From assembly GCA_000969725.1 (NCBI GenBank), contig JXSR01S028992.1: DNA of 27,147 nucleotides, one strand, 5' to 3'. Of the stretch, positions 10,579-19,396 are shown one piece after another. This DNA comes from Ophiothrix spiculata (Eukaryota; Echinodermata; Ophiuroidea; Amphilepidida; Ophiotrichidae). Position 1 is the first letter of the stretch, and every line of letters starts with the position of its first letter. The notes beneath the pieces are model-generated. The model was not told where the DNA came from, did no database searches, and worked only from the letters and a program-made list of their open reading frames with translations. The translations under genes and the position numbers were made by a program.

Positions 10579-11529
10579 TGTGGCTGTACAGCCCATATCA
10601 GCCGCAAATGCAAGAAACAACTTAATTCTGTCATGGTCGTAATTTGCCGAAAATTATTTTTTGACAGATTCACAATCTTTGTGCTTACTACAAAATACCA
10701 ACAAAGTTTCATTTTCCAGAAAATGATGGGAAATATGAAATAAATCCGCATATTTTTAACACATAAATGCACAAGGGGGGGGGGGTCCATATTAACCCTG
10801 GATTTAACCCAATAAAGATGTTTTATGTTATTGTCAAGGTAGGAGTTACGCATGTTTTGGTGCAAAAAACATTCAAATCGGTCGTGTCGTTTTTATAATT
10901 AGCATATATTGGTAAAATGATGGCGCTGTTCGAATTTTGTTGTGTTCCTTAAACCAAAACGAAACATCTTTTTTGAATTTTTATTTCAGCAATGTATTTG
11001 TAATTATAATCTGCCATTATGAGCTATATTTCATTGAAAAATTCCTTTGGGAAAACGGATTTCCAATTTTTGGCGGGAAATGTTTTGGATAAAATGAAAA
11101 TTTGACACGAATTATATATCAGTCCGCAATTTTGAAACGGAATGACGGATTTTTGATTTTGTTGTTTCATATGAATGTAATTGAGTTGGTGTATGACTGT
11201 GTACAGTTTTAAAGGTAAATAAAATTGAGAACATTGTTTTTAAAGCGTTCAAAATCCAGGGTCCATATGGACCTCCTCCCCCTTGTGCACTAACGGGATT
11301 CTAAAACACCTTATGCACTTAAGTGTTAAGACAACCAACAGAAAATATGGGGCTTACAATCTTTAAACGCGTACATTTAAGATGTATTGCTCCCTGACAA
11401 ACTTTGTCGGACCATGACTTGACTTTTCGAGAGAAGTTAATTGAGGTGTCATTATAATCTTTATAACATGGTCTTGCAAAATATTAAACAACAAATGAAA
11501 ACGAGACTGGTTTGGGATGGACGGTCACA
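10579..11529. mobile_element. TA-flanked MITE, copy A, interrupted by a TTAA element
   Basis: This copy aligns head to tail with copy B (11532-11959). Its left part (10579-10759) matches 11532-11733, sharing GTCGTAATTTGCCGAA and GTGCTTACTACAAAATACCA. Its right part (11326-11529) matches 11730-11959, sharing CAACAGAAAATAT, CTCCCTGACAA, GGACCAT and ATGGACGGTCACA. Between them lies the 570-bp insertion 10756-11329. Without the insertion the copy is about 381 bp. The left end reads TGTGGCTGTACAGCCC, diverged from the TGTGACCTTCCAGCCC of copy B, so this copy is probably older or more decayed. The right end meets copy B across a single shared TA. Confidence 0.82.
10756..11329. mobile_element. TTAA-flanked piggyBac-like MITE, copy 2, nested in copy A
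   Basis: TTAA at 10756-10759 and 11326-11329 flanks an insert starting CACATAAATGCACAAGG and ending, read inward from the right, CACTTAAGTGCATAAGG. Subterminal features parallel those of 6790-7370: an 11-G run leading into GGTCCATAT on the left, GGGTCCATATGGACC at 11259-11273 on the right, and a doubled right-end motif (CCTTGTGCACT, CCTTATGCACT). The interior is collinear with copy 1 (TTTTATTTCAG, CCAATTTTTGGCGGGAAA). Homologous copy B has one TTAA at the matching position (11730-11733), proving that TTAA is the duplicated target. No transposase is encoded. Confidence 0.9.
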
Positions 11530-11531
11530 TA

Positions 11532-11959
11532 TGTGACCTTCCAGCCCGTATGAGCAGTAAATGCCAGAAACTTCATTTTGCGCTACAGGTGAAAATACAT
11601 GTCAAGGTCGTAATTTGCCGAAGCTGGTTTTTTGACAGATTTACAATTTTAGTGCTTACTACAAAATACCAGCAAAGTTTCACTTCAAAAAATGATAGGA
11701 AATGTGAAATAGATCTGATCTGCATATTCTTAAGACGATCAACAGAAAATATAGGTCTTAATAATCTTTAAATGCGTTTATCTCAGTTATGCATTTTACT
11801 CCCTGACAACCTTTGACGGACCATAACTTGACTTCTGGAAATCGTGCGAAGTTTATTAAGGTGTCATTTTAATCCTTATAGCATGGTCTTTACAAATATT
11901 TAAAAAAGTGAAACTGACAAGAGCTGGCATTTACTGCTGTTTTGAGCTGGACGGTCACA
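11532..11959. mobile_element. TA-flanked MITE, copy B, uninterrupted
   Basis: The 428-bp element is flanked by TA (11530-11531 and 11960-11961). Its terminal inverted repeats are about 40 bp: left TGTGACCTTCCAGCCC continuing to AGCAGTAAATGCCAG, right (reverse complement) TGTGACCGTCCAGCTC continuing to AGCAGTAAATGCCAG, with a handful of mismatches. TA flanks are typical of Tc1/mariner-like elements; the superfamily is inferred from the flanks only. An 84-codon plus-strand frame inside is not transposase-like. The TTAA at 11730-11733 is the unoccupied equivalent of the insertion site in copy A. Confidence 0.85.
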
Positions 11960-11961
11960 TA

Positions 11962-12136
11962 TGGTGTTATACAATCAGATGATTGCAAAACTTGTACCTT
12001 AGGTAGATATGCATCATAAAATAGGAGTTATCTTGCAGTATTTCATGCTATTACATCTATTTAAAATATGTAATTGTCTAAAACCTGTGGTTAAATGAAA
12101 CAAGTAACAAAGTTTAAAATAATTAATGGGTTTTGA
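11962..12136. other. AT-rich stretch, no supported feature
   Basis: No feature is supported between the end of the MITE and the decayed coding region. Confidence 0.4.
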
Positions 12137-12777
12137 GGAAAAAATACTTTTCAAATTGTAAAATTTACGTTAGGCTTTTTTTGTGTAGATATCAGCAAGA
12201 TATGCTCACTTTGTGTAGATATCAGGAAGACGAATACATATTTTTATCTTATCAGTGCATCCTCGAATAAAATGATTTCCACAATTATTTTTAAACGACG
12301 AAGAGAAGATAAATGTTTTTCTGCTAAACTGACTGCAAACGATGAATTTACATACAAGTTTACATACCATATGGACATGATATTAAACTTCAGGCTACCC
12401 CTGTTAGCACATGGATTAATAAGCTTCAAAGTATTATTATTGATTTTGAGCCAGAAAAGCCAATTCAGATCCTTATCATGAATTTTTAAACCTACTTAAT
12501 AGCACAAGGGTTTAAAAGTGGAACGCCTTTTGTATTTTATCATGAATGAAGTTTTATCGTATAATGATTTACCAAATGTAAGAAGTCAATATTATCAAAC
12601 CCGCTGGCGTAAGTTTAGACTGATTGATATTGAAAATCAAATTGGTAAACATTTCAACTCTGAAAAAAAAACCTTGACCATTGAGGAAAGGACAATATTA
12701 AATGATTAAAAAGGGGTCATTCAGGAAACGACAGAGTTGAAAAGCATGTCATTGAGGTTTTAAAAATGGCAAAATAA
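12137..12777 (+). pseudogene. Decayed protein-coding region, family not recognised
   Basis: Protein-like sequence runs through about 640 bases in two alternating frames. Frame one is open from 12137 to about 12345 and includes SNKMISTIIFKRRREDK. The second frame takes over at 12346 (YIPYGHDIKL, STWINKLQSIIIDFEPEKP), crosses an in-frame TAA at 12487-12489 and ends at TGA 12547-12549 after GTPFVFYHE. The first frame resumes at 12542 (SYNDLPNVRSQYYQTRWRKF, NQIGKHF, TLTIEERTILND). After an A/G homopolymer at about 12706-12715 the second frame continues (RVEKHVIEVLKMAK) to TAA at 12775-12777. Each piece ends where the next begins, with mixed charged/aromatic composition unlike neighbouring random frames. 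This suggests a gene of at least 200 codons with three frameshifts and one stop. It may derive from a host gene, a large transposon or an integrated virus; no motif decides. Confidence 0.5.
12181..12240 (+). repeat. 30-bp-period tandem duplication inside the decayed coding region
   Basis: TTGTGTAGATATCAGCAAGA at 12181-12200 recurs at 12211-12230 with one mismatch (G for C). The period of 30 bases is ten codons, so the duplication keeps the reading frame and yields two CVDI(S/R)K peptides. The final ten bases of each unit are unrelated. Confidence 0.75.
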
Positions 12778-12936
12778 AGGATCATCATGGATTTGGGAGG
12801 CGGCATGGAAGTGTACCCTGGGTATTTTATCTAGTTTCCTCTTCACCTATTTTGTCTAGCTTTTAGTATCTGCTTGTTGTATAAATATTATGTATCAAAT
12901 AGCTGTGTTGTAATTTGTTATGCACCTGTTTCCAAG

Positions 12937-13020
12937 TATTCAACAGTTTTCGGGCATCAGAGTGTCCTGGGTGACAAATAATCAATACGCTATGACGAGT
13001 TGCTCAGGCAAATATATTGA
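12937..13020 (+). pseudogene. Exon-like segment 1, paralogous to 14629-14763
   Basis: A pyrimidine-rich tract ending CACCTGTTTCCAAG (AG at 12935-12936) precedes a frame reading YSTVFGHQSVLGDK, a stop at 12979-12981, then SIRYDELLRQIY before TGA at 13018-13020. Over 52 bases it matches 14631 onward with about 14 differences, nearly all transitions, without indels. Relative to the other copy, CAA has become TAA and CGT has become CAT, suggesting this copy is the decayed one. The G-D-G core of its partner recalls OTU-type proteases, but the catalytic Cys is absent in both copies, so no function is assigned. Confidence 0.35.
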
Positions 13021-13132
13021 CAAATTGTGCATCAGCAATATTATTTTACCCACGTACTCTCTTACTACTATCAGTTTAAAATTGTAAATTTGTTTGTTAT
13101 GATTGATTGGCTGTCTGATTACTACCCAATAG

Positions 13133-13308
13133 ACCAGTTTCGTATGTCCCATAATGCACCTTGAAAGTACCGCAAATACGGGCATTTCTGCGCAAACGAC
13201 CATATTTCTATGTTTTGTGCATGACGTCATTTGCGCAGAAGGTAATAATATGGTCAACTGAGCGTTTACGGTACTTTCAAGATGCATTATGGGACATACG
13301 AAACTGGT
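13133..13308. mobile_element. Foldback MITE with 40-bp arms (1 mismatch)
   Basis: The left arm (13133-13172, ACCAGTTTCGTATGTCCCAT onward) is the reverse complement of the right arm (13269-13308) at 39 of 40 positions. A second, inner pair CTGCGCAAA / TTTGCGCAG and the palindrome ATGACGTCAT (13221-13230) lie near the centre, so nearly the whole 176 bp can fold into a hairpin. No clear target-site duplication flanks it. Overlapping open frames on both strands are by-products of the palindrome. The near-identity of the arms suggests a recent insertion or a transcribed hairpin under constraint; the former is more usual. Confidence 0.85.
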
Positions 13309-13554
13309 GTTTTTGTGATATTTTAAGAACCATGATAGCATTGCCATACCAAAGGTTGTTGCTTTGTTATCTTTTGGAGATATTTGTGTGTAACTACTTT
13401 CAAATGTTTCAAACTACGGTCAAATGTTAAGAAAATGCTTTATACTATGGCATTTTGACATTGCATACACAATTTGTATTAATGTATATTGTAGCATGAA
13501 ACGTTCATAACTATGGAGATTTTATTATGGGTACTTCAGAGGGGTCTTAAAAAC

Positions 13555-13799
13555 AAAACAAAAAATAAAATACCCTATCTACTCGTCCAATTCAACTATT
13601 TTCCGACTGACAAACCTTTTTATTCCATTTTCAATAGTTTGACAAATCACCCTACTCTATGATTAAGCATTATAAAAGTATTTTGACATCATTTTTGACA
13701 TACTAGTATGAAATAATCCACTGCTACAGTGACATATGTACATTCAGTAAAAATATAGTTGAATTGGTGGAGTGAATAGGGTATTGTCTTTTTAAAACA
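13555..13799. mobile_element. Foldback MITE with ~35-bp arms
   Basis: AATACCCTATCTACTCGTCC continuing through AATTCAACTA (about 13569-13604) is inverted at 13753-13785, where the reverse complement reads AATACCCTATTCACTCCACC then AATTCAACTA. About five mismatches separate the arms. A-rich flanks outside the arms are also roughly complementary, which leaves the exact ends uncertain; 13555 and 13799 are estimates. The central 150 bases encode nothing recognisable. Confidence 0.75.
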
Positions 13800-14144
13800 T
13801 AACTTTATCATATAAAAACACCCAAATTGTTTTATATTTTTGTGAATCTGTCGCTCTCTATAATAGTAATTAAAAAGAAAGAAATTCACAACTTAAGTTG
13901 TTTAAAATGTATGCAACACACCAACCATACCATTCTCTATTCCAGCTCATTTTTCAATGACTCGTAACTAACAAGGTTGTGATCTGGTCTAAAAAGTGTT
14001 TTCCCATACACAACAGGTATAATATATCATTTAAATTGACGGAACCTACCTAAAAATCCACTGTTTTTTGGATGAACTGCAGTAATTGCATGAGGTGAGG
14101 TGAACAATTACATGTTGAATTTCAAAAACGATCAGATGCAAACT

Positions 14145-14432
14145 TAGGGCGGAATTATAGTTCTTTTGAGCTAATGTTTTGTGTAACAAGTCTTTGTTAT
14201 CGTATTATCTAGCAATATAATTCCAGTGCATCTTCTAATCAATAACGGATAATTGGAGTTGTAAATCACCAAACATTTTCACCAAATACTCCTCAATGTG
14301 GTAGTATTGAATTTCATCACCAAGCCTCCATTATTAATAGAAAATGCATTGGAACTATATATCAGATTATGATATAACAAAGACTTATTGCACCAAGTAT
14401 TTGGTAGCTCAAAAAACTATGTTTTCAGCCTA
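14145..14432. mobile_element. Long-armed foldback MITE, TA-flanked
   Basis: About 100 bases at the left (including TTTTGAGCTA, AAGTCTTTGTTAT and TTCCAGTGCAT) are inverted at the right end, whose reverse complement reads TTTTTTGAGCTA, AAGTCTTTGTTAT and TTCCAATGCAT, at roughly 70-75% identity. Outer ends GGGCGGAA and, inverted, GGCTGAAA are flanked by TA (14145-14146 and 14431-14432), compatible with a Tc1/mariner-like target duplication. The lower arm identity suggests an older insertion than 13133-13308. Confidence 0.7.
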
Positions 14433-14628
14433 TTTGTATGGAGACAAATACAGACTTTTGTAGAATGATAATACGTTATTCAATCAGAGGTTTCATACTC
14501 TAGCATGGTATTATTCTACTTGTCATGCATTTAATGCATAAATTGTGGATATTAAGCAGCAAGCTCTGCTCATATTGATAGGAAATACATGCACAATTCA
14601 CTGTCATTACTTTTTGCACCTGTTTTAG

Positions 14629-14763
14629 TACTCGTCAGTTTTTGAGCGTCAGAATGTTCCAGGTGACGGACAATCGATTATATTTTATTATAAGTGTACT
14701 CAGAAAAAAACTGAAATTATTTTGAAAATAAAAATCGTTATTCTATATATAAACTTTGCATAA
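14629..14763 (+). other. Exon-like segment 2, paralogous to 12937-13020
   Basis: A T-rich tract ending TTGCACCTGTTTTAG (AG at 14627-14628) precedes 44 open codons starting YSSVFERQNVPGDGQS and ending at TAA 14761-14763. The first 16 codons correspond one to one with segment 1. After codon 18 the sequence becomes K/I/L-rich and loses similarity, so the conserved part may end at about 14682. If real, this is a piece of a duplicated gene or of a coding transposon; no family is recognised. Confidence 0.3.
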
Positions 14764-16248
14764 TTTAAAGCATGTGCTACTTTAAGTGTTTATATATTTT
14801 GATGCATTTTAAATAGTCCAAGTCCTTGTTCCAAAATCAAGTAATAGTAATATAATAATGGTTTTAAATATATCAAAAAATGATGTTATTGTTTAGTTTA
14901 AGGCAATGCTTAATGACAAATAAACGATGTATAAATCTGCAACACATTAAAAACAATAAAAAACCCTGAAAAAATAAGCAATCTATCCACTTCCATAAAA
15001 TCGTATAACAATACTGTCTAAACGGACATAAACGGACCAAAATACCATGTCAATCCATTTTTTATTGCCATCTGTTTATCATGGATTCTGACAAAAAATA
15101 ACGTTGATTTCAAGTCAATTGTTTTTAATAATAACACGTGGAAACTGGAGCAAGCCACTGTAACAGGTAAAACATCTATATGCTTTACGAAGAAAACTTT
15201 TATCTATTATTTTAATTACTCTCTGTCTATAACCTAATGCCATAATACTTCAATTAATATATATAACCATGATAAATTGGATTTTTTAGTTAATAACATA
15301 TCAACATTATATTACAGAAATCGATTTATAAAACTAACTGAAAGTTTATTTTTACAAAACAAATAAGAATCGTAAAATAGTACACAATTTGCTATCGATA
15401 CTACAGTTTAATCCACTTCCCATTCTTCTGACGATTTATTGGCGTTCATTCTTTGAGCCATATTGAAGTTTTCACCAAAAGTCCTGAGCCTGTTACATGG
15501 TACATGTAGTTCCGGTTATTATAGTGAATATAAAACCACGTGGAAAGGGAACTTAGCTGGTGTAAATTTCACAAAGATTGATTTTATAGTATCACTCATG
15601 ATCAAGGGGTCTACAAAGGGCATACTGAACCTTAAACTGCGTCGGTATATAAGTGGGCATATATTACGCTTGTGTAGTGTATTTTAATACATTGAAACAT
15701 ATAACTATAATTTATCAAAATATCATTATATTTTTAAGTTGGACAATGATTAAGTCTTCATCTTCGTTAAGTCAAAGGAGGGCAGTTTTATATTTTAATT
15801 GATCTAATGTTAAGTATATTCATTGGTTGAGATAATCCATTTTTCACTATTTTTTACTTTTACAAGTAAAATTAAGTTTCATTTTTAATGAGATGTTTGA
15901 AAACGTCTAAACCAGAAATAAATACATCATGATTTATTTTAAGGGTGGAAATTAATTGTAAGGACAGAATAAAATATATGTACACCCTATCGAATAAAAA
16001 AAAGAATAACCTTATTATTCAGCCCATTACCTTAATGTTGTTGTTTTTTGCGTTTGATCAGATTACAGTATTTGAGTTATTTTAGATTTTATATGCGTGT
16101 GTATACCTGCATTTCGATTAATACTCATTTCCTAAAAATGTTCGTTATGAATGTTCGTTTTAAATGCCAGCAGAAAAAATGGTGATCATCGTTTGTTGAG
16201 CAAGACAAATCAAACAGGCATTCTTTGTAATAGGTTTCAACCCAGCTC
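14764..16248. other. AT-rich stretch, no supported feature
   Basis: A 74-codon plus-strand frame at 15463-15687 is somewhat less biased than its neighbours (HGTCSSGYYSEYKTTWKG) but has no recognisable domain, splice signals or homologous copy, so it is not called as a gene. Nothing else is supported. Confidence 0.4.
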
Positions 16249-16363
16249 ATGCCAAAGGCACATTGATATTCCTCACAAAGTTCCAATTACGATACACCTG
16301 GCTCTGAAATGTTTCAAAGACGTACAATGATTTGTAATGTAAAATGCCCTTAGGAAAGAGTGT
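16249..16363. repeat. Dispersed direct repeat, copy 2 (partner at 7468-7580)
   Basis: This segment matches 7468-7580 in the same orientation, as described there. Flanks on both sides are unrelated, which argues for a dispersed repeat rather than a long duplication. Confidence 0.6.
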
Positions 16364-17344
16364 TCGTTTGGCTGTTCTTCTATAAATACATGGAAATTAA
16401 TACACTTCTAACTACAACTGCAACCAGAAGTAATATCTTAAAGAGCTAATTAAAATGTTTAACAACAATGTACATTTTTTGTTTTTAGAGAGAGTCGATA
16501 ACCACTTTTAAATATTGTTGGATTATTAGTAAATAATGTCTAGTGATGATCATTACAATTATTATTGTAACATATCTGTCACAAATATTTTGAATATAAT
16601 TCTACTATCAATGTTTTATTGTATAATTTGTATAAAATCATCAAATATATTCAGATTATATTCCCCAACTCTATGAAAACTATGAAAACGCCTCATGAAT
16701 ATATTTAATCAGTTTTTTATCAAATAAATAAACAAAAAATTAACAAAGAAATTCAATCACAGTGGACAGGATTAAGAAAAGAGTTTCTTTTGTCAATAGT
16801 TATCAATGACTACAGAAATATCGTGATTTTTTTAGTTACAAGATCCTGGGAATTTCTCTTCCCAGCAAGATCTGAGATGTTTCTTTGCATTCCCATCATT
16901 AACTTATATTATCACTTTTTAGTTCTCCCCAGATAATCTTACACAGAAACGTAAGTAGTTACGTAAATTGCAAATGTGTTAGTTTCACTAACAAGTTATA
17001 GTGACAGTTGTTTTTTCGTCAACAACTTTGTACACTAGTTGAAAAGAAAAACATAATAGAATCTTGTTCATTAACCTGAATTTAGCTGTCGGCTAGTGAA
17101 ATAAGATCTTCGGATTCTTTAAGCAAAAACGTAGTAGGTTGATTTGATGAGTTGACCTACATATGGCGTCAGAAAATGAACAAAAAGGGGAATTCTGCAT
17201 ATAAAACCAAAGGATACTAGAGAGAGAAAGGTTTGTAAGATAAAATTGCAATGCCTATTTTAATATTATGCTTCTTAAAGTCTCTATTTGAATTTAAAAA
17301 AAATGAAAAAATATTATGTAGTCGTTTTATAAAACAAAAATGAG
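16364..17344. other. AT-rich stretch with one small hairpin
   Basis: At 16841-16873 AGATC, CTGGGAA, a six-base loop TTTCTC, TTCCCAG and AGATCT form a short interrupted hairpin. Nothing else is supported. Confidence 0.45.
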
Positions 17345-17738
17345 TCTGACAGATCTACTCAAGATTGCATCTACCGATTCCGATTTTAGGTAGATTCTGA
17401 TCGGTCGATTTCGATTCCGATTCTCTAAGTATATTACTTATGATTACAAATGTCCGCTATTAATTTAATATTTACGTATCATGTGGTTGTCATAGTTTAT
17501 ATTCCGGGAAAAGTTACTAAAATCATGCTTAGGTATGCAATATTTGGATGTTGCCTGTTGGTTCTGATATAAAGTGTGGTTGGTATTTTAAGATGCAATT
17601 AGCTGTTTGCACTTTACTCAGGTTTCGTTGAATCGGTTTGTGAGATCGACAAAATACAGGTCTGTTTGTAATTCCGATCCAGATCCGAAAAGCTTAAAAT
17701 CGGGCCGATTCCGATCCATCCGATCAGATTGGTCAGAC
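17345..17738. mobile_element. GATTCCGAT-rich element with weak terminal inverted repeats
   Basis: The ends read GTCTGACAGATCT on the left and, inverted, GTCTGACCAATCTGATCGG on the right. Both subterminal regions are crowded with GATTCCGAT and GATCGG variants (17374-17434 and 17670-17730) in opposite orientations, a pattern seen in miniature DNA elements with many subterminal transposase-binding motifs. The bases ATGA precede the left end and follow the right end after one C, a possible but unproven target duplication. The class is unknown. Confidence 0.45.
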
Positions 17739-18916
17739 CATGAATGGCAATAAATCATTATTCAATATACATGGATTTCCCCGACCAAACTTAATATCTG
17801 ACTCTTACTAAATAATTAATGTAGAGAAGGAAAACCAATTAAGGTCATTGCTATGTTTTATTAAAACGGTGTATTAGCACACGAGGTTAAATAGCATAAT
17901 GGTTTTTGCATTGTTTATGAATGGTTTTCACGGTAATAATTAAATGTATAAGTAAAAATATTTGATGTAGTATTTTGATCTGACAAAAAAAAAAAGATGA
18001 CAATATCAGATCTTGAAGTAAAAATTACAAACAAAGGAAAGCTTAATATCAAAAAGGCATATACATGTAAATGCATTGGACTTCAATAATCAGATTTTAA
18101 AAAAGAGTTTATTTATTTTGGTAAGAGTATCAATGGATTACCGAAAATGAAAATGTCATTTTACATAACAATCAACACTATTTTAATCATTAAACGTCAG
18201 CTGCGACAATTCCTAAGCATATTTGCATATCTGTATGCTACTAAGCCACATTTAAGTCAATTCTGTGTTTGTAATTCAACTGATTCGCCGTTAGCTCTCT
18301 ATGTTTAAATTACAGTTCTGACCATTTCTATTATAAAGCCACATTATTCGTTATGAAGGGCAAACAGAAATCAGATAACATTAGACTAACACAAAAATGT
18401 AGAATATGAGAAACTTACCATTAGAAAAATGAGATAATCGGATTCTGAAGTAGTATATCCCCTGCAATTGGTAGATATTTGTTCAATCCTCAATTCAACT
18501 CCATGCAAATATAGGTTTCCTGTCACCGTGTGCCATTTATTGGTTATGTTTCAAAACAGTCGAATAGATGTATGCACAATAAGTGTTCCCTTTACTTTCC
18601 GTGGAACAGTATACTTTAGAATATAAGCGCTAAGTGGATAATACTCCCTGGTAATAAGTGTAATAATCTGTAAACAGAAAATAAAATAACGTAGACACTG
18701 TTATGATATATCTTAACTATTTTATTTTGCTATGACGCCGAAGTTATAAAGACCACGTCCCTAATCACAGATTTGTATAAACAAGGTAAATATATTATAC
18801 CCCAAATACATAAATGAATAGAATTACCGCATCTATGAACTATTATAGTATCCCTACTAATACTAAAGAACTCTCAAATCACAAATCATATTACGACTTA
18901 AATATTCATTGCTTCA
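17739..18916. other. AT-rich stretch, no supported feature
   Basis: No open frame, RNA gene or paired repeat is supported. A 13-A run lies near 17983-17995. Confidence 0.45.
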
Positions 18917-19168
18917 TTATGCACCACGTCTATTAAATTCAGACATGAGTTCATGCAATTCAAATGAGAAGCTTAACCCGCCTTTTGAATGACTGTAATG
19001 TTGATAAACAATGCTGAAGGCTGCAAAACGAGCACGCAGCAAGTCGAAGCACTTGAAATTACAAGTACTAGAATCGTGTCTTAACGCCACGGGCTTTAAC
19101 TCTAAAACTTTTTCTTTGCGAGCACGACAGCAATGTGCCCATATGTCTTGAAGAGTTATGCAGATCAT
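18917..19168 (-). CDS. Hypothetical open frame, possibly a coding fragment
   Basis: An 83-codon frame starts at ATG 19166-19168; a stop lies five codons upstream. It is less biased in composition than other frames in this window, being rich in R, S, H, C and F (for example RARFAAFSIVYQHYSHSKGG), and locally less AT-rich. No signal peptide, membrane segment or known motif is visible. Its first codons lie in the 53-bp repeat 19150-19202, which recurs at 20167-20219 where the frame stops after MICITLR. It could be the tail of a transposon protein, an isolated exon or chance. Function unknown. Confidence 0.2.
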   Translation of the reverse strand: MICITLQDIWAHCCRARKEKVLELKPVALRHDSSTCNFKCFDLLRARFAAFSIVYQHYSHSKGGLSFSFELHELMSEFNRRGA

Positions 19169-19202
19169 CCTGCTATCACTCTATCAGATCGTTTTAGTAG
19201 GG
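19150..19202. repeat. 53-bp direct repeat, copy 1 (partner at 20167-20219)
   Basis: GAAGAGTTATGCAGATCATC is shared perfectly with 20167 onward, and the following 33 bases match with about six substitutions and no indel. The pair brackets the element 19397-20044, but other sequence lies between, so it is not that element's target duplication. Confidence 0.8.
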
Positions 19203-19396
19203 TCAACATTATTTACGACTTGTCGCTGGTTTTTCAGGTGCGTGAGTTCGTTTAATGTCTTTTTTGTGAGGTACACTTTTGCAAATAGATATTGAAATAA
19301 AATGGTGTACTCTCAACACATTTTGTTTAAATGTTTTTGTATTTTATAGGTTTAAATGATATTGATTTTTCCTTGTGATAAAAAGGGAAGCATAAA

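Noticed and set aside
12937-14763. OTU-protease reading of the V-P-G-D-G peptide
   Set aside because: OTU proteins have Cys two residues after the G-D-G core; both copies have Ser, and the following residues do not fit.
15463-15687. 74-codon plus-strand frame with moderately protein-like composition
   Set aside because: No domain, splice context or duplicate copy supports it.
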